From SVTX01 sp045612105 (GTDB lineage: Bacteria; Bacillota; Clostridia; Oscillospirales; CAG-272), in contig JAZKYL010000074.1 of NCBI GenBank assembly GCA_045612105.1, positions 1 through 64,000 on the forward strand: DNA of 64,000 nucleotides, written 5' to 3'. This document shows positions 35,127-44,188 of this stretch, piece after piece. Numbering within the stretch: position 1 is the first letter of the stretch; the number at the start of each line of letters is the position of its first letter. Under the pieces are notes generated by a model. The model saw only the letters and a list, made by a program, of their open reading frames with translations. It did no database searches and was not told the origin of the DNA. A program made the position numbers and the translations under genes.

Positions 35127-35903
35127 ATGGAATTCAAGGACAGATTAAAAAAGCTCCGCCAAGAGAGAAAAATCTCCCAACAGGCCTTAGCTGATGCAAT
35201 ATTCGTCAGCCGAAGCGCGGTGGCAAAATGGGAAAACGGGCTTGGGATCCCCGGCAAGGACTCCTATATAGCTCTTCTTGATTATTTTCAGATCAGTGAG
35301 ATCGATCTTCCGTTAAACGAAGAGACAGAGCGCGCAACAATTTCCAAAAATCAGGAAATCCACACCCTCGGTACTGTTATAGCCTGCTTGACGGTAATTT
35401 TAGTCACGATCCTCTCCCTCGCCCTCGTCCACGCCCTGATGAACGGCTACGGCTTCACAGCCGACATGGCGGCAGGCGAGGCCTGGACAGACGAAGAAAA
35501 AATAATCACCCCCGAATATGTGATCTATTTCTATTCTCTGCCGATGAATTGCGACGACCCCACCGTCGACACCTCAAAGCTTCTCACAATCGATGGTCTT
35601 TCGGTGGTAAAAAAGCAAGCAATAGGCTATCTTGAGCTCAAAGACATCAAAGAATACAGACACGACGTATATTTGAGCGGCGAGCACGTAGGTATAATTT
35701 ACTCATTTAAGGGTAAAAACAGCTATTATCACGTCTACCGAAACGATATAGTATTGCAACCCGAGGGCGGCTTCACTCTGCGGATCTTCGATTCTATCCG
35801 CATAAAAGAAGATACCTATTCCGTCTTCCGCAACTCATATTTCGAAACTCCCTTTGAGCTAACAGAATTTTATATCGGAGAACAACTTTTCACAGTTGAA
35901 TAG
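35127..35903 (+). CDS. XRE-type HTH protein with a membrane segment
   Basis: A 258-residue protein. Residues 1-65 form a Cro/C1-type helix-turn-helix (FKDRLKKLRQERKISQQALA, VSRSAVAKWENGLGIP). Residues about 84-105 are a single hydrophobic helix, and residues about 106-258 form an unrecognised, probably extracytoplasmic domain. This membrane-linked XRE arrangement is common in Clostridia and suggests a sensor that signals directly to DNA. The ligand and targets are unknown. AGCGAGGTAATGTT precedes the ATG. It is convergent with the following AraC gene. Confidence 0.82.
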   Translation: MEFKDRLKKLRQERKISQQALADAIFVSRSAVAKWENGLGIPGKDSYIALLDYFQISEIDLPLNEETERATISKNQEIHTLGTVIACLTVILVTILSLALVHALMNGYGFTADMAAGEAWTDEEKIITPEYVIYFYSLPMNCDDPTVDTSKLLTIDGLSVVKKQAIGYLELKDIKEYRHDVYLSGEHVGIIYSFKGKNSYYHVYRNDIVLQPEGGFTLRIFDSIRIKEDTYSVFRNSYFETPFELTEFYIGEQLFTVE

Positions 35904-35933
35904 CTGCTTTTTCAATAGCTTTTAAGAAGAATT

Positions 35934-35962
35934 CGGGCAGAGGAACGCTTCCTCTGCCCGAG
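35934..35962. terminator. bidirectional terminator between HTH and AraC genes
   Basis: CGGGCAGAGG (35934-35943) pairs with CCTCTGCCCG (35951-35960); T-rich sequence follows. Confidence 0.8.
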
Positions 35963-35967
35963 CTTTA

Positions 35968-36729
35968 TTATAGTCCGAGAATTCTGTTTGAATTCATATA
36001 CTCTGTTGGCGTCATACCCGTCTTTTCCTTAAAGCAACGACAAAAATGATACACTGAAACAAATCCGCACTCCTCCGCTATAGCGGAGATTTTTTTATTT
36101 CCCGAGGATAGCAGCTGCTTCGCCTTGGCGATCCTCGCGTTAATTATATACTGCCTCGGCGTGATACCGTACTGCTTCAAAAAAAGCTGACGGAAATAGA
36201 CCTCACTAATATTAGCCTGCTTGGCAAGCATTTCGTTATTAAGCGTCGGATCGAAAAGGTTTGCCTCAAGATAAGCCACAGACGCGCCGATGATCGAGCC
36301 GCTCTCGTCGATCTGTGAAATAACACCGTCTATCAAGGAATAGAACGCGCTCATCATCTTAGGCCTGTTCTTTTCAAACAAGGACAGCTTTTTTATATAC
36401 TCAAATTCCTTAATAAGTGCGGAGGGATTCTTCAGGGGCAAAACTATATGCCTATCACACAAAAGTCCGTCACAATCGAAGTTTATTAGCGGAAAGAATC
36501 CGCCTTTATCGATGCTAAGCGAATAGGTCGCTCCCTTGGGTAGAATTATTGCGCAATCGGGGTCGGAAATATAGTCAACTCCGTCAAAAGTATAGGTTAT
36601 CTGTCCATCATAGCAAAAAGACAATCCGTAGCTCGTTCGGTTTTTGATCACTGCTCCGGTTCCCTTTATCTGCCGCACGGTAACTACTTCCAAAATATTC
36701 GTAACCGTCAGATTCTGCAAAAGCTCCAT
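35968..36729 (-). CDS. AraC-family regulator, divergent from the dehydroquinase-like operon
   Basis: A 253-residue AraC regulator. The N-terminal 100 residues resemble a cupin-like sensor (GLSFCYDGQITYTFDGVDY, IILPKGATYSL). The C-terminal domain has the two helix-turn-helix units NNEMLAKQANISEVYFRQLF and ISAIAEECGFVSVYHFCRCF, ending TGMTPTEYMNSN. GGGGGTGATGAA precedes the ATG. Its promoter is back to back with that of the dehydroquinase-like gene, and the -35 boxes are about 51 bp apart, so joint control is likely. Confidence 0.9.
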   Translation of the reverse strand: MELLQNLTVTNILEVVTVRQIKGTGAVIKNRTSYGLSFCYDGQITYTFDGVDYISDPDCAIILPKGATYSLSIDKGGFFPLINFDCDGLLCDRHIVLPLKNPSALIKEFEYIKKLSLFEKNRPKMMSAFYSLIDGVISQIDESGSIIGASVAYLEANLFDPTLNNEMLAKQANISEVYFRQLFLKQYGITPRQYIINARIAKAKQLLSSGNKKISAIAEECGFVSVYHFCRCFKEKTGMTPTEYMNSNRILGL

Positions 36730-36750
36730 TTCATCACCCCCGACAATCTC

Positions 36751-36779
36751 ATTTTATCATTTTTCGCAACAAAAGTCAA
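36751..36779 (-). promoter_or_regulatory. promoter of the third AraC gene
   Basis: On the minus strand TTGACT (36779-36774), a 17-bp spacer, TAAAAT (36756-36751). Confidence 0.8.
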
Positions 36780-36830
36780 TAAAATCCAAAAAATAATATC
36801 GTAAATGTTAAAACGCGCTCGTTTTTGTCA

Positions 36831-36859
36831 TTGATTACGCCGCCTTTGTGTGATAATAT
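36831..36859 (+). promoter_or_regulatory. promoter of the dehydroquinase-like operon
   Basis: TTGATT (36831-36836), a 17-bp spacer, TAATAT (36854-36859). Confidence 0.7.
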
Positions 36860-36891
36860 TGTATTGTAAAAACAAAAAAGGAGCAAAAGCT

Positions 36892-37647
36892 ATGAAACCA
36901 ACCTTTCTTGAATATCAAAAACCCCTGCTCTGCTGTATGATACCCGAAAACTCACCCGACAGGGCCATCTCTGCCATTATGAACGCTCACTACGACGGTG
37001 CCGATGCCTTCGGATTTCAACTTGAAGGCTGGAAGCCCGAACATCTCAACGAGGAGACCTTACGTCAGGTATTCAAGTACTGCCTGGGCAAGCCGATCTA
37101 CGTTACCAGCTACCGACACCACAGCAACGAGGGCAAGACCGACGACGAATGCGCAGAGGTTCTTTTTACCGCTATCCGCGCGGGTGCTACCCTTGTTGAC
37201 GTTATGGCGGACACCTACGACCATCAGCCCTACGAGATCACCTACAACGAAGAGGCGGTCGCCAAGCAGAAGATACTTATCGAAAAGCTTCACGCAGCAG
37301 GTGCGGAGGTGCTTATGTCCTGCCACACCCACACGCATTTTAGCGAGGACGAGGCGGTTGCCTGTGCAAAGGCCCAGAGAGAGCGCGGTGCAGACGTCTG
37401 CAAAATAGTCAATTTTAGTAATACCGCAGACGAGGAACAAGAAAACATCAGAGCCATACTCAGAATAAAGAGCGAGGTAGGCGGAAAATTACTCTTCCTT
37501 GCAAACGGAGAATATTGCCACACCATCCGTCAGATAGGAACATCTCTCGGTGTTTGCATGTGGCTCTGTGTGCAAAACGCAGTAAGAGAACAGCCCCAGC
37601 TCCGCGCTATGAAGCAGGTCCAGGAAAATTTATTCTACAACTATTGA
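36892..37647 (+). CDS. type I 3-dehydroquinate dehydratase-like protein
   Basis: A 251-residue TIM-barrel protein resembling type I dehydroquinase (AroD). Putative active-site residues line up in the expected order: Glu45 (QLEGW), Arg75 (TSYRHH), His145 (MSCHTHTHF), the Schiff-base Lys171 (DVCKIVNF) and Arg213 (TIRQIG). The surrounding sequence is quite divergent from AroD, and the gene is next to an SDR and AraC regulator rather than shikimate genes. It may act on another keto acid or a quinate-like compound. ATG 36892 follows AAAAAGGAGCAAAAGCT. The enzyme class is likely; the substrate is not known. Confidence 0.72.
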   Translation: MKPTFLEYQKPLLCCMIPENSPDRAISAIMNAHYDGADAFGFQLEGWKPEHLNEETLRQVFKYCLGKPIYVTSYRHHSNEGKTDDECAEVLFTAIRAGATLVDVMADTYDHQPYEITYNEEAVAKQKILIEKLHAAGAEVLMSCHTHTHFSEDEAVACAKAQRERGADVCKIVNFSNTADEEQENIRAILRIKSEVGGKLLFLANGEYCHTIRQIGTSLGVCMWLCVQNAVREQPQLRAMKQVQENLFYNY

Positions 37648-37656
37648 GGTGATAAT

Positions 37657-38394
37657 ATGTTAAACGGTAAAAAAACCGCCCTTGTCACGGGCGCATCGGT
37701 AGGTATCGGAAAGGCAACCGCCATAAAGCTCGCAGAAGAAGGCTACGACGTAGTCCTTATGGATATCAACGAAGAAAAAATGGCGGTCACCGCCGCTGAA
37801 TGCGAAAAGCTCGGCGCAAAGGTAAAATCCTACGTCTGTGACATTATAAATGAGGATTTGGTCAACGCATCGGTCTCCGACGCTCTCGAATTCTTCGGAA
37901 AGATAGACGTCCTCGTCAACAACGCGGCGCTTTGGAAATCTTTTCACTCCTTCCTTGACACACCCGTGGACGAATGGAAGCTGTTTTTTGACGTAAACGT
38001 TCTCGGTGCGGTCTACGTCACCCGTGCCGTTCTTCCCAAAATGATAGAAAACAACTACGGCAGAATAGTAAACGTTGCAAGCGTTGCGGGTGTTTACGGC
38101 AACAAAAATATGTCATGCTATTCAGCCACTAAGGGCGCGATCATCTCCCTCACCAAGGCTCTTGCCAAGGAGGTTGCGGAAAGCGGAATAACCGTCAACA
38201 GCGTCTCCCCGGGAACCGTTTCCGACTCGGGAAAGGACGATCTTTACCATACCGTACCCAATCCCCTCTCCTATATGGGAAGATCGGGCAGCGATATGGA
38301 AAACGCAGAGCTGATCTGCTTCCTTTGTAGCGACAAGGCTCCCTACATTTCGGGACAGAACATTCAGATCGACGGCTGCAGAAAATTTATTTGA
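37657..38394 (+). CDS. short-chain dehydrogenase/reductase (FabG-like)
   Basis: A 245-residue classical SDR with TGASVGIGKATAIKLA (cofactor), LVNNAALW (NNAG motif), catalytic Ser in VASVAGVYG and Tyr-x3-Lys in YSATK, and the C-terminal IQIDGCRKFI. It starts 9 nt after the dehydroquinase-like gene and must be co-transcribed. The pair suggests interconversion of a cyclic or linear hydroxy/keto acid, with the SDR as the NAD(P)-linked dehydrogenase. TGAGGTGATAAT precedes the ATG. Confidence 0.9.
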   Translation: MLNGKKTALVTGASVGIGKATAIKLAEEGYDVVLMDINEEKMAVTAAECEKLGAKVKSYVCDIINEDLVNASVSDALEFFGKIDVLVNNAALWKSFHSFLDTPVDEWKLFFDVNVLGAVYVTRAVLPKMIENNYGRIVNVASVAGVYGNKNMSCYSATKGAIISLTKALAKEVAESGITVNSVSPGTVSDSGKDDLYHTVPNPLSYMGRSGSDMENAELICFLCSDKAPYISGQNIQIDGCRKFI

Positions 38395-38406
38395 CACAAG
38401 ATAACA

Positions 38407-38450
38407 AAAGCAGGAAAGCGGACTCGCATAAGTTCACTTTCCTGCTTTTA
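38407..38450. terminator. bidirectional terminator between SDR and DUF1015 genes
   Basis: AAAGCAGGAAAG pairs with CTTTCCTGCTTT, with A and T tracts on the outer sides. Confidence 0.85.
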
Positions 38451-38453
38451 TTT

Positions 38454-39713
38454 TTATCTTATCCTTCTGCACTCAAGATAAAATCTCTTGTCCTCGGCGT
38501 GGCCCATAGAAAATGTTTTTCTCGGCAGAGCGCCGTCGCAGATGACCGTCTTGAATAACTGATCCTTTGTCATACCGCCGTATAGTATTCCTACGGTGTT
38601 TTCCTTTTGCGCCAAAGCAAATACAGTATCCTCTCCGTGAATATAATCCACCTCTGCCTCGGGGTGATACTTTACATACTCATCAAGGAAATTCTGCACC
38701 GTACCCACGGCAAGCTGAGAAACGGGGTGCTCGATTCCAATCTTCTCGCAACTGTCACCGCAAACCATCTCGATTTCCTGACGCTCCGCATTACCGCAAA
38801 GTCCTTTAACGTACTCGCAAAGCTCTCGCTTGAACTCTTCCCTGTCAACACCGAAAACAACTCTGTAGATCGGCTCAAAATCAAGGGCTGTGTCGTGAAG
38901 ATTGACTATCTCGCAAAGAGCAAATCTTGAGGGATGCTCCGCCGCCTTATCTGCGCCGATCTCGGCTTTTATCTCCTCGTAAAGAGTCTTTGCGCTGGCA
39001 AGGGAATGGTTTCCGTCACCCATAGCAAAAAGCAAAGGCGCGGCATCGACCTTGTACTTTTCCCTCATCAGCTCTCTTGTCGCAAGAGAACCCAGGGCAA
39101 TATTTATTCCCTCAAACGCATTTTCGTCAACGAAATATCCCTTGACGTGGCCGCCGCCCGCCATAAGGTCAAAATCGTAAGCGACCTTATAATTCTCGAC
39201 TTTATCCGCAACGGGATCAATAACAGTACGCTCGGGGTCATCAATAAGTATCATTATGTGGGGCATTTCAACCACAGCACCGCGGCGAATGGCAACTCTC
39301 GGAGGAATACGCTCAAGCACAGTGCCCTCGGTAGCTCTTATCAGCGTTTCGGAGCCTTTTGAAAAGTCATACTCCTCAAGATCGACGCACCCAACAAGAC
39401 CGCGTCTCACTCTGCCGTCAGCCTGTGTCCTCTCAAGATAGATCATAGCATTTTTATGCTCAAGCAACACCTCGGAGAGATAGGACTTCATATTTTCATT
39501 GATCTTCGGTATCATCTCGTCCTCGCGATCAAGAAAAGCTTCAGGGAGCATAAGATCAAGGGTCGAAGGCGAACCTTTTGCAAAAGCGTATGCCTTTTCC
39601 CAATAATCCTTCTGACTTGTATACTGATCGCAAGCCACACTTGCCCATTTCGTCCCCTCAATCCTCTTAAAATCGGGAAGCAATATATTAGAGGGATAAA
39701 AATATCTTTTCAT
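38454..39713 (-). CDS. DUF1015 family protein
   Basis: A 419-residue protein of the DUF1015 family, recognised by the N-terminal WASVACDQYTSQKDYWEKA, the RRGLVGCVDLEEYDF region and the conserved FAMGDGNHSLASAK. Relatives are often encoded near serine or phosphoglycerate metabolism genes, but no function is firmly established. No membrane segment or signal peptide. It is monocistronic and convergent with the SDR gene. The ATG at 39713 has no strong Shine-Dalgarno; GGTACGAG lies upstream on the minus strand. Confidence 0.85.
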   Translation of the reverse strand: MKRYFYPSNILLPDFKRIEGTKWASVACDQYTSQKDYWEKAYAFAKGSPSTLDLMLPEAFLDREDEMIPKINENMKSYLSEVLLEHKNAMIYLERTQADGRVRRGLVGCVDLEEYDFSKGSETLIRATEGTVLERIPPRVAIRRGAVVEMPHIMILIDDPERTVIDPVADKVENYKVAYDFDLMAGGGHVKGYFVDENAFEGINIALGSLATRELMREKYKVDAAPLLFAMGDGNHSLASAKTLYEEIKAEIGADKAAEHPSRFALCEIVNLHDTALDFEPIYRVVFGVDREEFKRELCEYVKGLCGNAERQEIEMVCGDSCEKIGIEHPVSQLAVGTVQNFLDEYVKYHPEAEVDYIHGEDTVFALAQKENTVGILYGGMTKDQLFKTVICDGALPRKTFSMGHAEDKRFYLECRRIR

Positions 39714-39862
39714 AACTCGTACCTTTCAATATCGTTGATTACATTCTATCACAAACAGCCGAAACATTCAAGAGCTTGTATAAAAAAAGCAGATTTTGAC
39801 TATATTTTTTCAAAATCGCCCTAAAAAAAGCCAAATGCGCTTTATTTTATCAAATTTCGCTA

Positions 39863-39891
39863 TTGACAAGCGCGCTGAATTTTCATATAAT
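39863..39891 (+). promoter_or_regulatory. promoter of the aspartokinase gene
   Basis: TTGACA (39863-39868), a 17-bp spacer, TATAAT (39886-39891); full consensus. The leader is only about 75 nt, too short for a lysine riboswitch. Confidence 0.9.
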
Positions 39892-39972
39892 ATAGTATAT
39901 ATTGTCTTTTTTAGGATAGCTTTTTATTTAATATATAATTCAATGCCATAAGTGGCAGAAAGGCAAATAAAT

Positions 39973-41298
39973 ATGAGTTTGAAAGTTGTAAAATTCGGAG
40001 GCTCCTCCCTCGCCGACGCGGAGCATTTTCGTATGGTTGCCGAGATAGTCAAGGCAGACCCCGACCGCAGATACGTGGTTCCCTCCGCTCCCGGAAAGAG
40101 ATACCCGAACGATATCAAGGTCACTGATATGCTCTATCAGTTCTTTGAGCTTGTCCGTTCAAGAGCAAGCAGCGAGGAGATCGATGCTCACTACGAAAAG
40201 ATCAAGGAAAGATACAACGGGATCATCAAAGAATTAGGTCTTGATTTCGACCTCTCGGGCGAATACGAATACATCAAAAACGCAGTCCTTCACAATTCGG
40301 GACGCGACTTTGCCGCAAGCCGCGGCGAATACCTCAACGGTATTATTTTGGCAAAATATCTCGGCTTCGATTTCATCGACGCTGAAAACGTAATCTATTT
40401 CCGCGAAAACGGTACCTTCGACGAGGAAAAGACCAATGACATACTCTCAATGGAGCTGAAGGATCATAAATATGCCGTTATCCCCGGATTTTACGGTATC
40501 GCCCCCAACGGCACCATCGTCACGTTCTCTCGCGGCGGATCCGACATCACCGGCTCTATCGTAGCTCGCGCGGCAGAAGCAGACCTTTACGAAAACTGGA
40601 CCGACGTTTCGGGCTTCCTTATGGCAGACCCCAGAATCATCGAAAACCCTCAACCCATCGACACCATCACCTACCGAGAGCTTCGCGAGCTTTCCTACAT
40701 GGGCGCGACTGTTCTCCACGAGGACGCGATCTTCCCCGTCCGCTACGCGGGAATTCCGATCAATATCAGAAACACCAACCGTCCCGAGGACAAGGGCACC
40801 ATGATCGTGTCGCAAGCATCGAGCTACGACAGCGAGCACGTCATTACGGGTCTTGCGGGCAAGAAGGGCTTCTCTGTAATCACCATCGAAAAGGACATGA
40901 TGAACGCCGAGGTCGGCTTTGGCAGAAAGGTGCTTGAATCCCTTGAGGATTGCGATATCTCCTTTGAGCATCTCCCCTCCGGAATCGACACTATGAGTGT
41001 TATCGTTTCCACTCATCAGCTTGAAGGTCACAGAGAGAGAGTGCTTCAGGCAATGACCAGACGCACCAAGCCCGACAGTCTCACCGTTGAGGACGGACTT
41101 GCCCTCATCGCCGTAGTAGGACGCGGTATGGTCAAGGCAAAAGGTACCGCGGCAAGAGTATTTGCGGCTCTTTCAAACGCAGGCATCAACATCCGAATGA
41201 TCGACCAGGGTTCTTGCGAGCTTAACATCGTTATCGGTGTTGAGGAGCACGACTTCGAAGCCGCCCTCAAAGCGATCTACAACGAATTTGTAAAATAA
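39973..41298 (+). CDS. aspartate kinase
   Basis: A 441-residue aspartokinase that phosphorylates aspartate at the head of the Lys/Thr/Met pathway. The N-terminal kinase domain starts with KVVKFGGSSLA and includes PGFYGIAPNGTIVTFSRGGSD. Two ACT domains follow at about 300-441 (VITIEKDMMNAEVGF and LIAVVGRGMVKAKG), suggesting feedback control by lysine or threonine. ATG 39973 is preceded by AGAAAGG. It stands apart from other amino-acid genes. The isozyme class (LysC or ThrA-like) cannot be told. Confidence 0.95.
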   Translation: MSLKVVKFGGSSLADAEHFRMVAEIVKADPDRRYVVPSAPGKRYPNDIKVTDMLYQFFELVRSRASSEEIDAHYEKIKERYNGIIKELGLDFDLSGEYEYIKNAVLHNSGRDFAASRGEYLNGIILAKYLGFDFIDAENVIYFRENGTFDEEKTNDILSMELKDHKYAVIPGFYGIAPNGTIVTFSRGGSDITGSIVARAAEADLYENWTDVSGFLMADPRIIENPQPIDTITYRELRELSYMGATVLHEDAIFPVRYAGIPINIRNTNRPEDKGTMIVSQASSYDSEHVITGLAGKKGFSVITIEKDMMNAEVGFGRKVLESLEDCDISFEHLPSGIDTMSVIVSTHQLEGHRERVLQAMTRRTKPDSLTVEDGLALIAVVGRGMVKAKGTAARVFAALSNAGINIRMIDQGSCELNIVIGVEEHDFEAALKAIYNEFVK

Positions 41299-41350
41299 CT
41301 CCGCATTCCGCACTCAGCACTCTGAACTAAAAATGAAAGGACTACACGTT

Positions 41351-42400
41351 ATGGAAAAATACACATCATTCCGCCCCGGTCAGGTCTGGCTTGACACCGA
41401 CGGTAACCGTATTCAGGCACACGGCGGTAACATAATCTACCATGAAGGCAAGTTCTGGTGGTTTGGCGAGAACAAGGAAAAATCACAGTCCGAGTGGGAG
41501 ATCTGGCACTGGGGAATCAGACTTTATTCCTCCGATGACCTCTACAATTGGAAGAGCGAGGGCATTATCGCGGGTCCCGATGAGGACGATCCCACAAGCC
41601 CCCTCCACCCTCTTTCAAAAATGGACAGACCCCACATGCTCTACAACGAAAAGAACAAAGAGTTCGTTATGTGGATCAAGATCATGGGCGACAACGGACG
41701 TGACCAATACATGGTAATTCTGACCGCCCCTGACATTCACGGTCCCTTCCAGATAAAGCATGAGGTACACCCCGGCGGATTCCTTTCAGGCGACTTTGAC
41801 CTTGTAAAAGATCCCGACTCAGGCATCGCTTACATTATGTTCGAGCGCGTACACTGCAGTATGATAATTATGCCTCTGACTGAGGACTACACCGACGTCA
41901 CGGGTGAATACACCGAGTTCTTCGAGGGTAGACGCGTTCCCTTCGTAAGAGAAGCACCCGCTATCTTCCGCCGCAACAACAAGTGGTATATGTTCACCTC
42001 GGGAACCACCGCAAAGTTCCCCAACCCCACCGAGAGCGCATCGGCAGACAAGCTGACAGGTCCCTGGACCGAGCACGGTGAGTCTTGCATCGGTGACGTA
42101 AAGCGCACCACCTTCGACAGCCAGGTCGCCTGCGTTATCAAGATCCCCGGCAAGGACTTCTATATTGCCGCCGCAGACCGTTGGCTTCTCGACATCGATC
42201 CCAGCTGGCCCAATTTCATGGACGTTTTCGACAGCTGGTTTGATAAGACCAAGACGCCTCTGCTTCCTCAAGATATGAGAAAGCTTACCGCTAAAAATAC
42301 ATCCATCGCCGATTACGTATGGCTCCCCGTCAGCTTCGACGAAGACGGAGTCCCCAGACTCAAATGGTATGACGAATGGCGCTGGGAGGATTTTTTTTGA
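41351..42400 (+). CDS. GH43-like glycosidase, cytoplasmic
   Basis: A 349-residue five-bladed beta-propeller glycosidase-like protein. The N-terminal DTDGNRIQAHGGNIIYHEGKF, then WWFGENK and IRLYSSDDLYNW, resemble the GH43 branch that includes exo-beta-1,3-galactanases. DRPHMLYNEKNKEFVMW and DFDLVKDPDSG are further propeller strands. Catalytic residues cannot be set by eye. No signal peptide is present. ATG 41351 has AAAGGA 9 nt upstream; an ATG at 41333 has no site. It follows aspartokinase by 52 bp, probably by read-through. A beta-galactan role would fit the GH35 gene at the left of the window. Confidence 0.78.
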   Translation: MEKYTSFRPGQVWLDTDGNRIQAHGGNIIYHEGKFWWFGENKEKSQSEWEIWHWGIRLYSSDDLYNWKSEGIIAGPDEDDPTSPLHPLSKMDRPHMLYNEKNKEFVMWIKIMGDNGRDQYMVILTAPDIHGPFQIKHEVHPGGFLSGDFDLVKDPDSGIAYIMFERVHCSMIIMPLTEDYTDVTGEYTEFFEGRRVPFVREAPAIFRRNNKWYMFTSGTTAKFPNPTESASADKLTGPWTEHGESCIGDVKRTTFDSQVACVIKIPGKDFYIAAADRWLLDIDPSWPNFMDVFDSWFDKTKTPLLPQDMRKLTAKNTSIADYVWLPVSFDEDGVPRLKWYDEWRWEDFF

Positions 42401-42409
42401 TAGATTTAT

Positions 42410-42459
42410 GCAGGGGGAAGGGCGAACCTTTTAAAAAAAAGGTTCGCCCTTCCCCCTGC
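42410..42459 (+). terminator. very long terminator hairpin after the GH43 gene
   Basis: A 23-bp perfect stem runs from GCAGGGGGAAGGGCGAACC at 42410 to its complement ending 42459, with a 4-A loop. It has no T run beyond the stem, but the length suggests strong mRNA stabilisation or termination. Confidence 0.7.
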
Positions 42460-42557
42460 CCCCCCTACCCACTCCAAAAACTTTTAAAAAGCTTCGCAGT
42501 TTAAGGGTGAAATAATACTTGCGAACCCATTATAAAACTTTAAACAAAGTACCACGC

Positions 42558-42592
42558 AAAAAGGCGTTGAAGCAAAATTCAACGCCTTTTTT
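42558..42592. terminator. terminator after truB
   Basis: AAAAAGGCGTTGAA (42558-42571) pairs with TTCAACGCCTTTTT (42578-42591). Works in both directions. Confidence 0.88.
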
Positions 42593-42595
42593 CTA

Positions 42596-43519
42596 TTACA
42601 ATTCAAATATTTTAACCGACTTTATGGCAGTTCCCTCTTCGCGCTCCACAACCGAGCCGAGAGCGAAAAATCTGCCGTCCTCGGAGCAGATTTTTACCCG
42701 CTGACCCACAGGAAAATTGGTTTTTATCTTTTTCTGATAAATAGGACATCCGTCACGGAAGAGCTTCTCAAAAAAAGCAGCCAATCTTACCGCTTCAAGG
42801 TCATCAAAAAGCCTTTCGGTAGGCAAAAGCAGACCCTGACGAGAGTTTTCGTCGATATTTTCTATTTCTTCAAGTGTACGGCACTCATCAAGTGTGATTC
42901 CGCAAGCCTCAAGCCGTTCAAGAGTCGCCATAACACCACCGCAACCAAGCTTCGCACCGATATCGGCACAAAGAGTGCGAATATAAGTGCCTCCGCTGCA
43001 CGTGACGGTCAAAATATAATCGGTCTTGCTCTCTGTCGCTTCACAATCAAGGGAAAATACGGTAATATCCCTCGCCTCGCGCTCCACGGTAACACCTTGG
43101 CGCGCCAGGTCGTAAAGCTTCTGTCCGTTGACTTTAAGAGCCGAGTACATAGGAGGAATCTGCTTCAAATTCCCCACGAACCCACGGCAGACCGACTCCA
43201 CCTGCTCGACAGACGGAATATCGTCGGATTTCGTCAAAACCTCACCCGTAATATCCTCGGTATCGGTGGTAAGACCGAGGCGGAGAGTCTCCCTATAGGT
43301 CTTTCTGTCCGATGAAATATATTCGCAAGCCTTCGCCGCTCTGCCAACAAGCACTACCAGCACACCCGTTGCCAAGGGATCGAGCGTTCCCGCGTGACCC
43401 ACTCTTTTTGTATTATAAAGTCTTCTTACCTTGTTCACCACGTCGTGAGAGGTCATCCCCTCTCCCTTACGCACCGCCAAAACGCCACCGGGAAGATTGT
43501 CAAATTCTGTATGCTTCAT
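42596..43519 (-). CDS. truB: tRNA pseudouridine(55) synthase
   Basis: A 307-residue TruB that makes pseudouridine 55 in the T loop of tRNAs. The catalytic aspartate is Asp47 in GHAGTLDPLATGVL; KVNGQKLYDLARQG and CSGGTYIRTLCADIG are also in place. The C-terminal PUA-like tail is present. It starts 3 nt after the trmB stop. The usual neighbours rbfA and ribF are absent; here it is paired with another tRNA modification gene. Confidence 0.96.
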   Translation of the reverse strand: MKHTEFDNLPGGVLAVRKGEGMTSHDVVNKVRRLYNTKRVGHAGTLDPLATGVLVVLVGRAAKACEYISSDRKTYRETLRLGLTTDTEDITGEVLTKSDDIPSVEQVESVCRGFVGNLKQIPPMYSALKVNGQKLYDLARQGVTVEREARDITVFSLDCEATESKTDYILTVTCSGGTYIRTLCADIGAKLGCGGVMATLERLEACGITLDECRTLEEIENIDENSRQGLLLPTERLFDDLEAVRLAAFFEKLFRDGCPIYQKKIKTNFPVGQRVKICSEDGRFFALGSVVEREEGTAIKSVKIFEL

Positions 43520-43522
43520 AGA

Positions 43523-44173
43523 TCAAAACCTGACGATGGCGGAATTTATGGTAAATCCCTTTTCCGAAAAATTCTTCTCGTACTCGGTCATCACATTTCC
43601 CTCGGCTCTCTCGCTGTTGTGAAGATCACGAGTCATCCACTCCACGGTAAGACCAAACTCCGAAAACTCCTCAAGAGAAAAATCAAAGAGTCCTACGTTA
43701 TCGGTCTTAAAGATAAGCAGACCGCCATCCTTCAAGAGCTTTTTGTACTTTGCAAGATAATTTCTGTGGGTCAAGCGTCTCTTTGCATGCCCCGCCTTAG
43801 GCCAGGGATCGCTGAAATTCAGATACAAAATATCAAGGCACTTTTCGGGGAACCACTCCTCAAGATTATCTGCATCTCCGATAATAAAGCGCAGATTATC
43901 GGGTCTCGACTCCTTGCAAGCCATAGCCTTCTCAAGGGCAAGACAACAAACATCTCTTGCTCTTTCCATAGCGATAAGGTTGCAATCTTGATCCTTTGCG
44001 GCAGTGCCGACGGCAAAATTACCCTTTCCGCATCCGATCTCGAGGCAGAGCTTGCGGCTCTTGTCGGAAAACACCGCCTGAGGGTCATCCTTCAGAACGG
44101 TAGGATCCTCTATCAACAGCTCAGCGCAGGCAAGGATCCTCTCCTCGCCGTGCTTCTTTTTTCTCATTCTCAT
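43523..44173 (-). CDS. trmB: tRNA (guanine46-N7)-methyltransferase
   Basis: A 216-residue TrmB, which makes m7G46 in the variable loop of tRNA. SAM-binding motif LEIGCGKGNFAVG, the acidic IAMERARD, and the signature LYLNFSDPWPKAGHAKRRLTH are conserved. The C-terminal MTEYEKNFSEKG carries the TEYE motif. AAGAGGTTATTTATT precedes the ATG. It is flanked by a serine hydrolase gene upstream (15 bp) and truB downstream. Confidence 0.96.
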   Translation of the reverse strand: MRMRKKKHGEERILACAELLIEDPTVLKDDPQAVFSDKSRKLCLEIGCGKGNFAVGTAAKDQDCNLIAMERARDVCCLALEKAMACKESRPDNLRFIIGDADNLEEWFPEKCLDILYLNFSDPWPKAGHAKRRLTHRNYLAKYKKLLKDGGLLIFKTDNVGLFDFSLEEFSEFGLTVEWMTRDLHNSERAEGNVMTEYEKNFSEKGFTINSAIVRF

Positions 44174-44188
44174 AATAAATAACCTCTT

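Noticed and set aside
39892..39972. Lysine riboswitch before the aspartokinase gene
   Set aside because: The transcript leader is only about 75 nt, far shorter than the aptamer.
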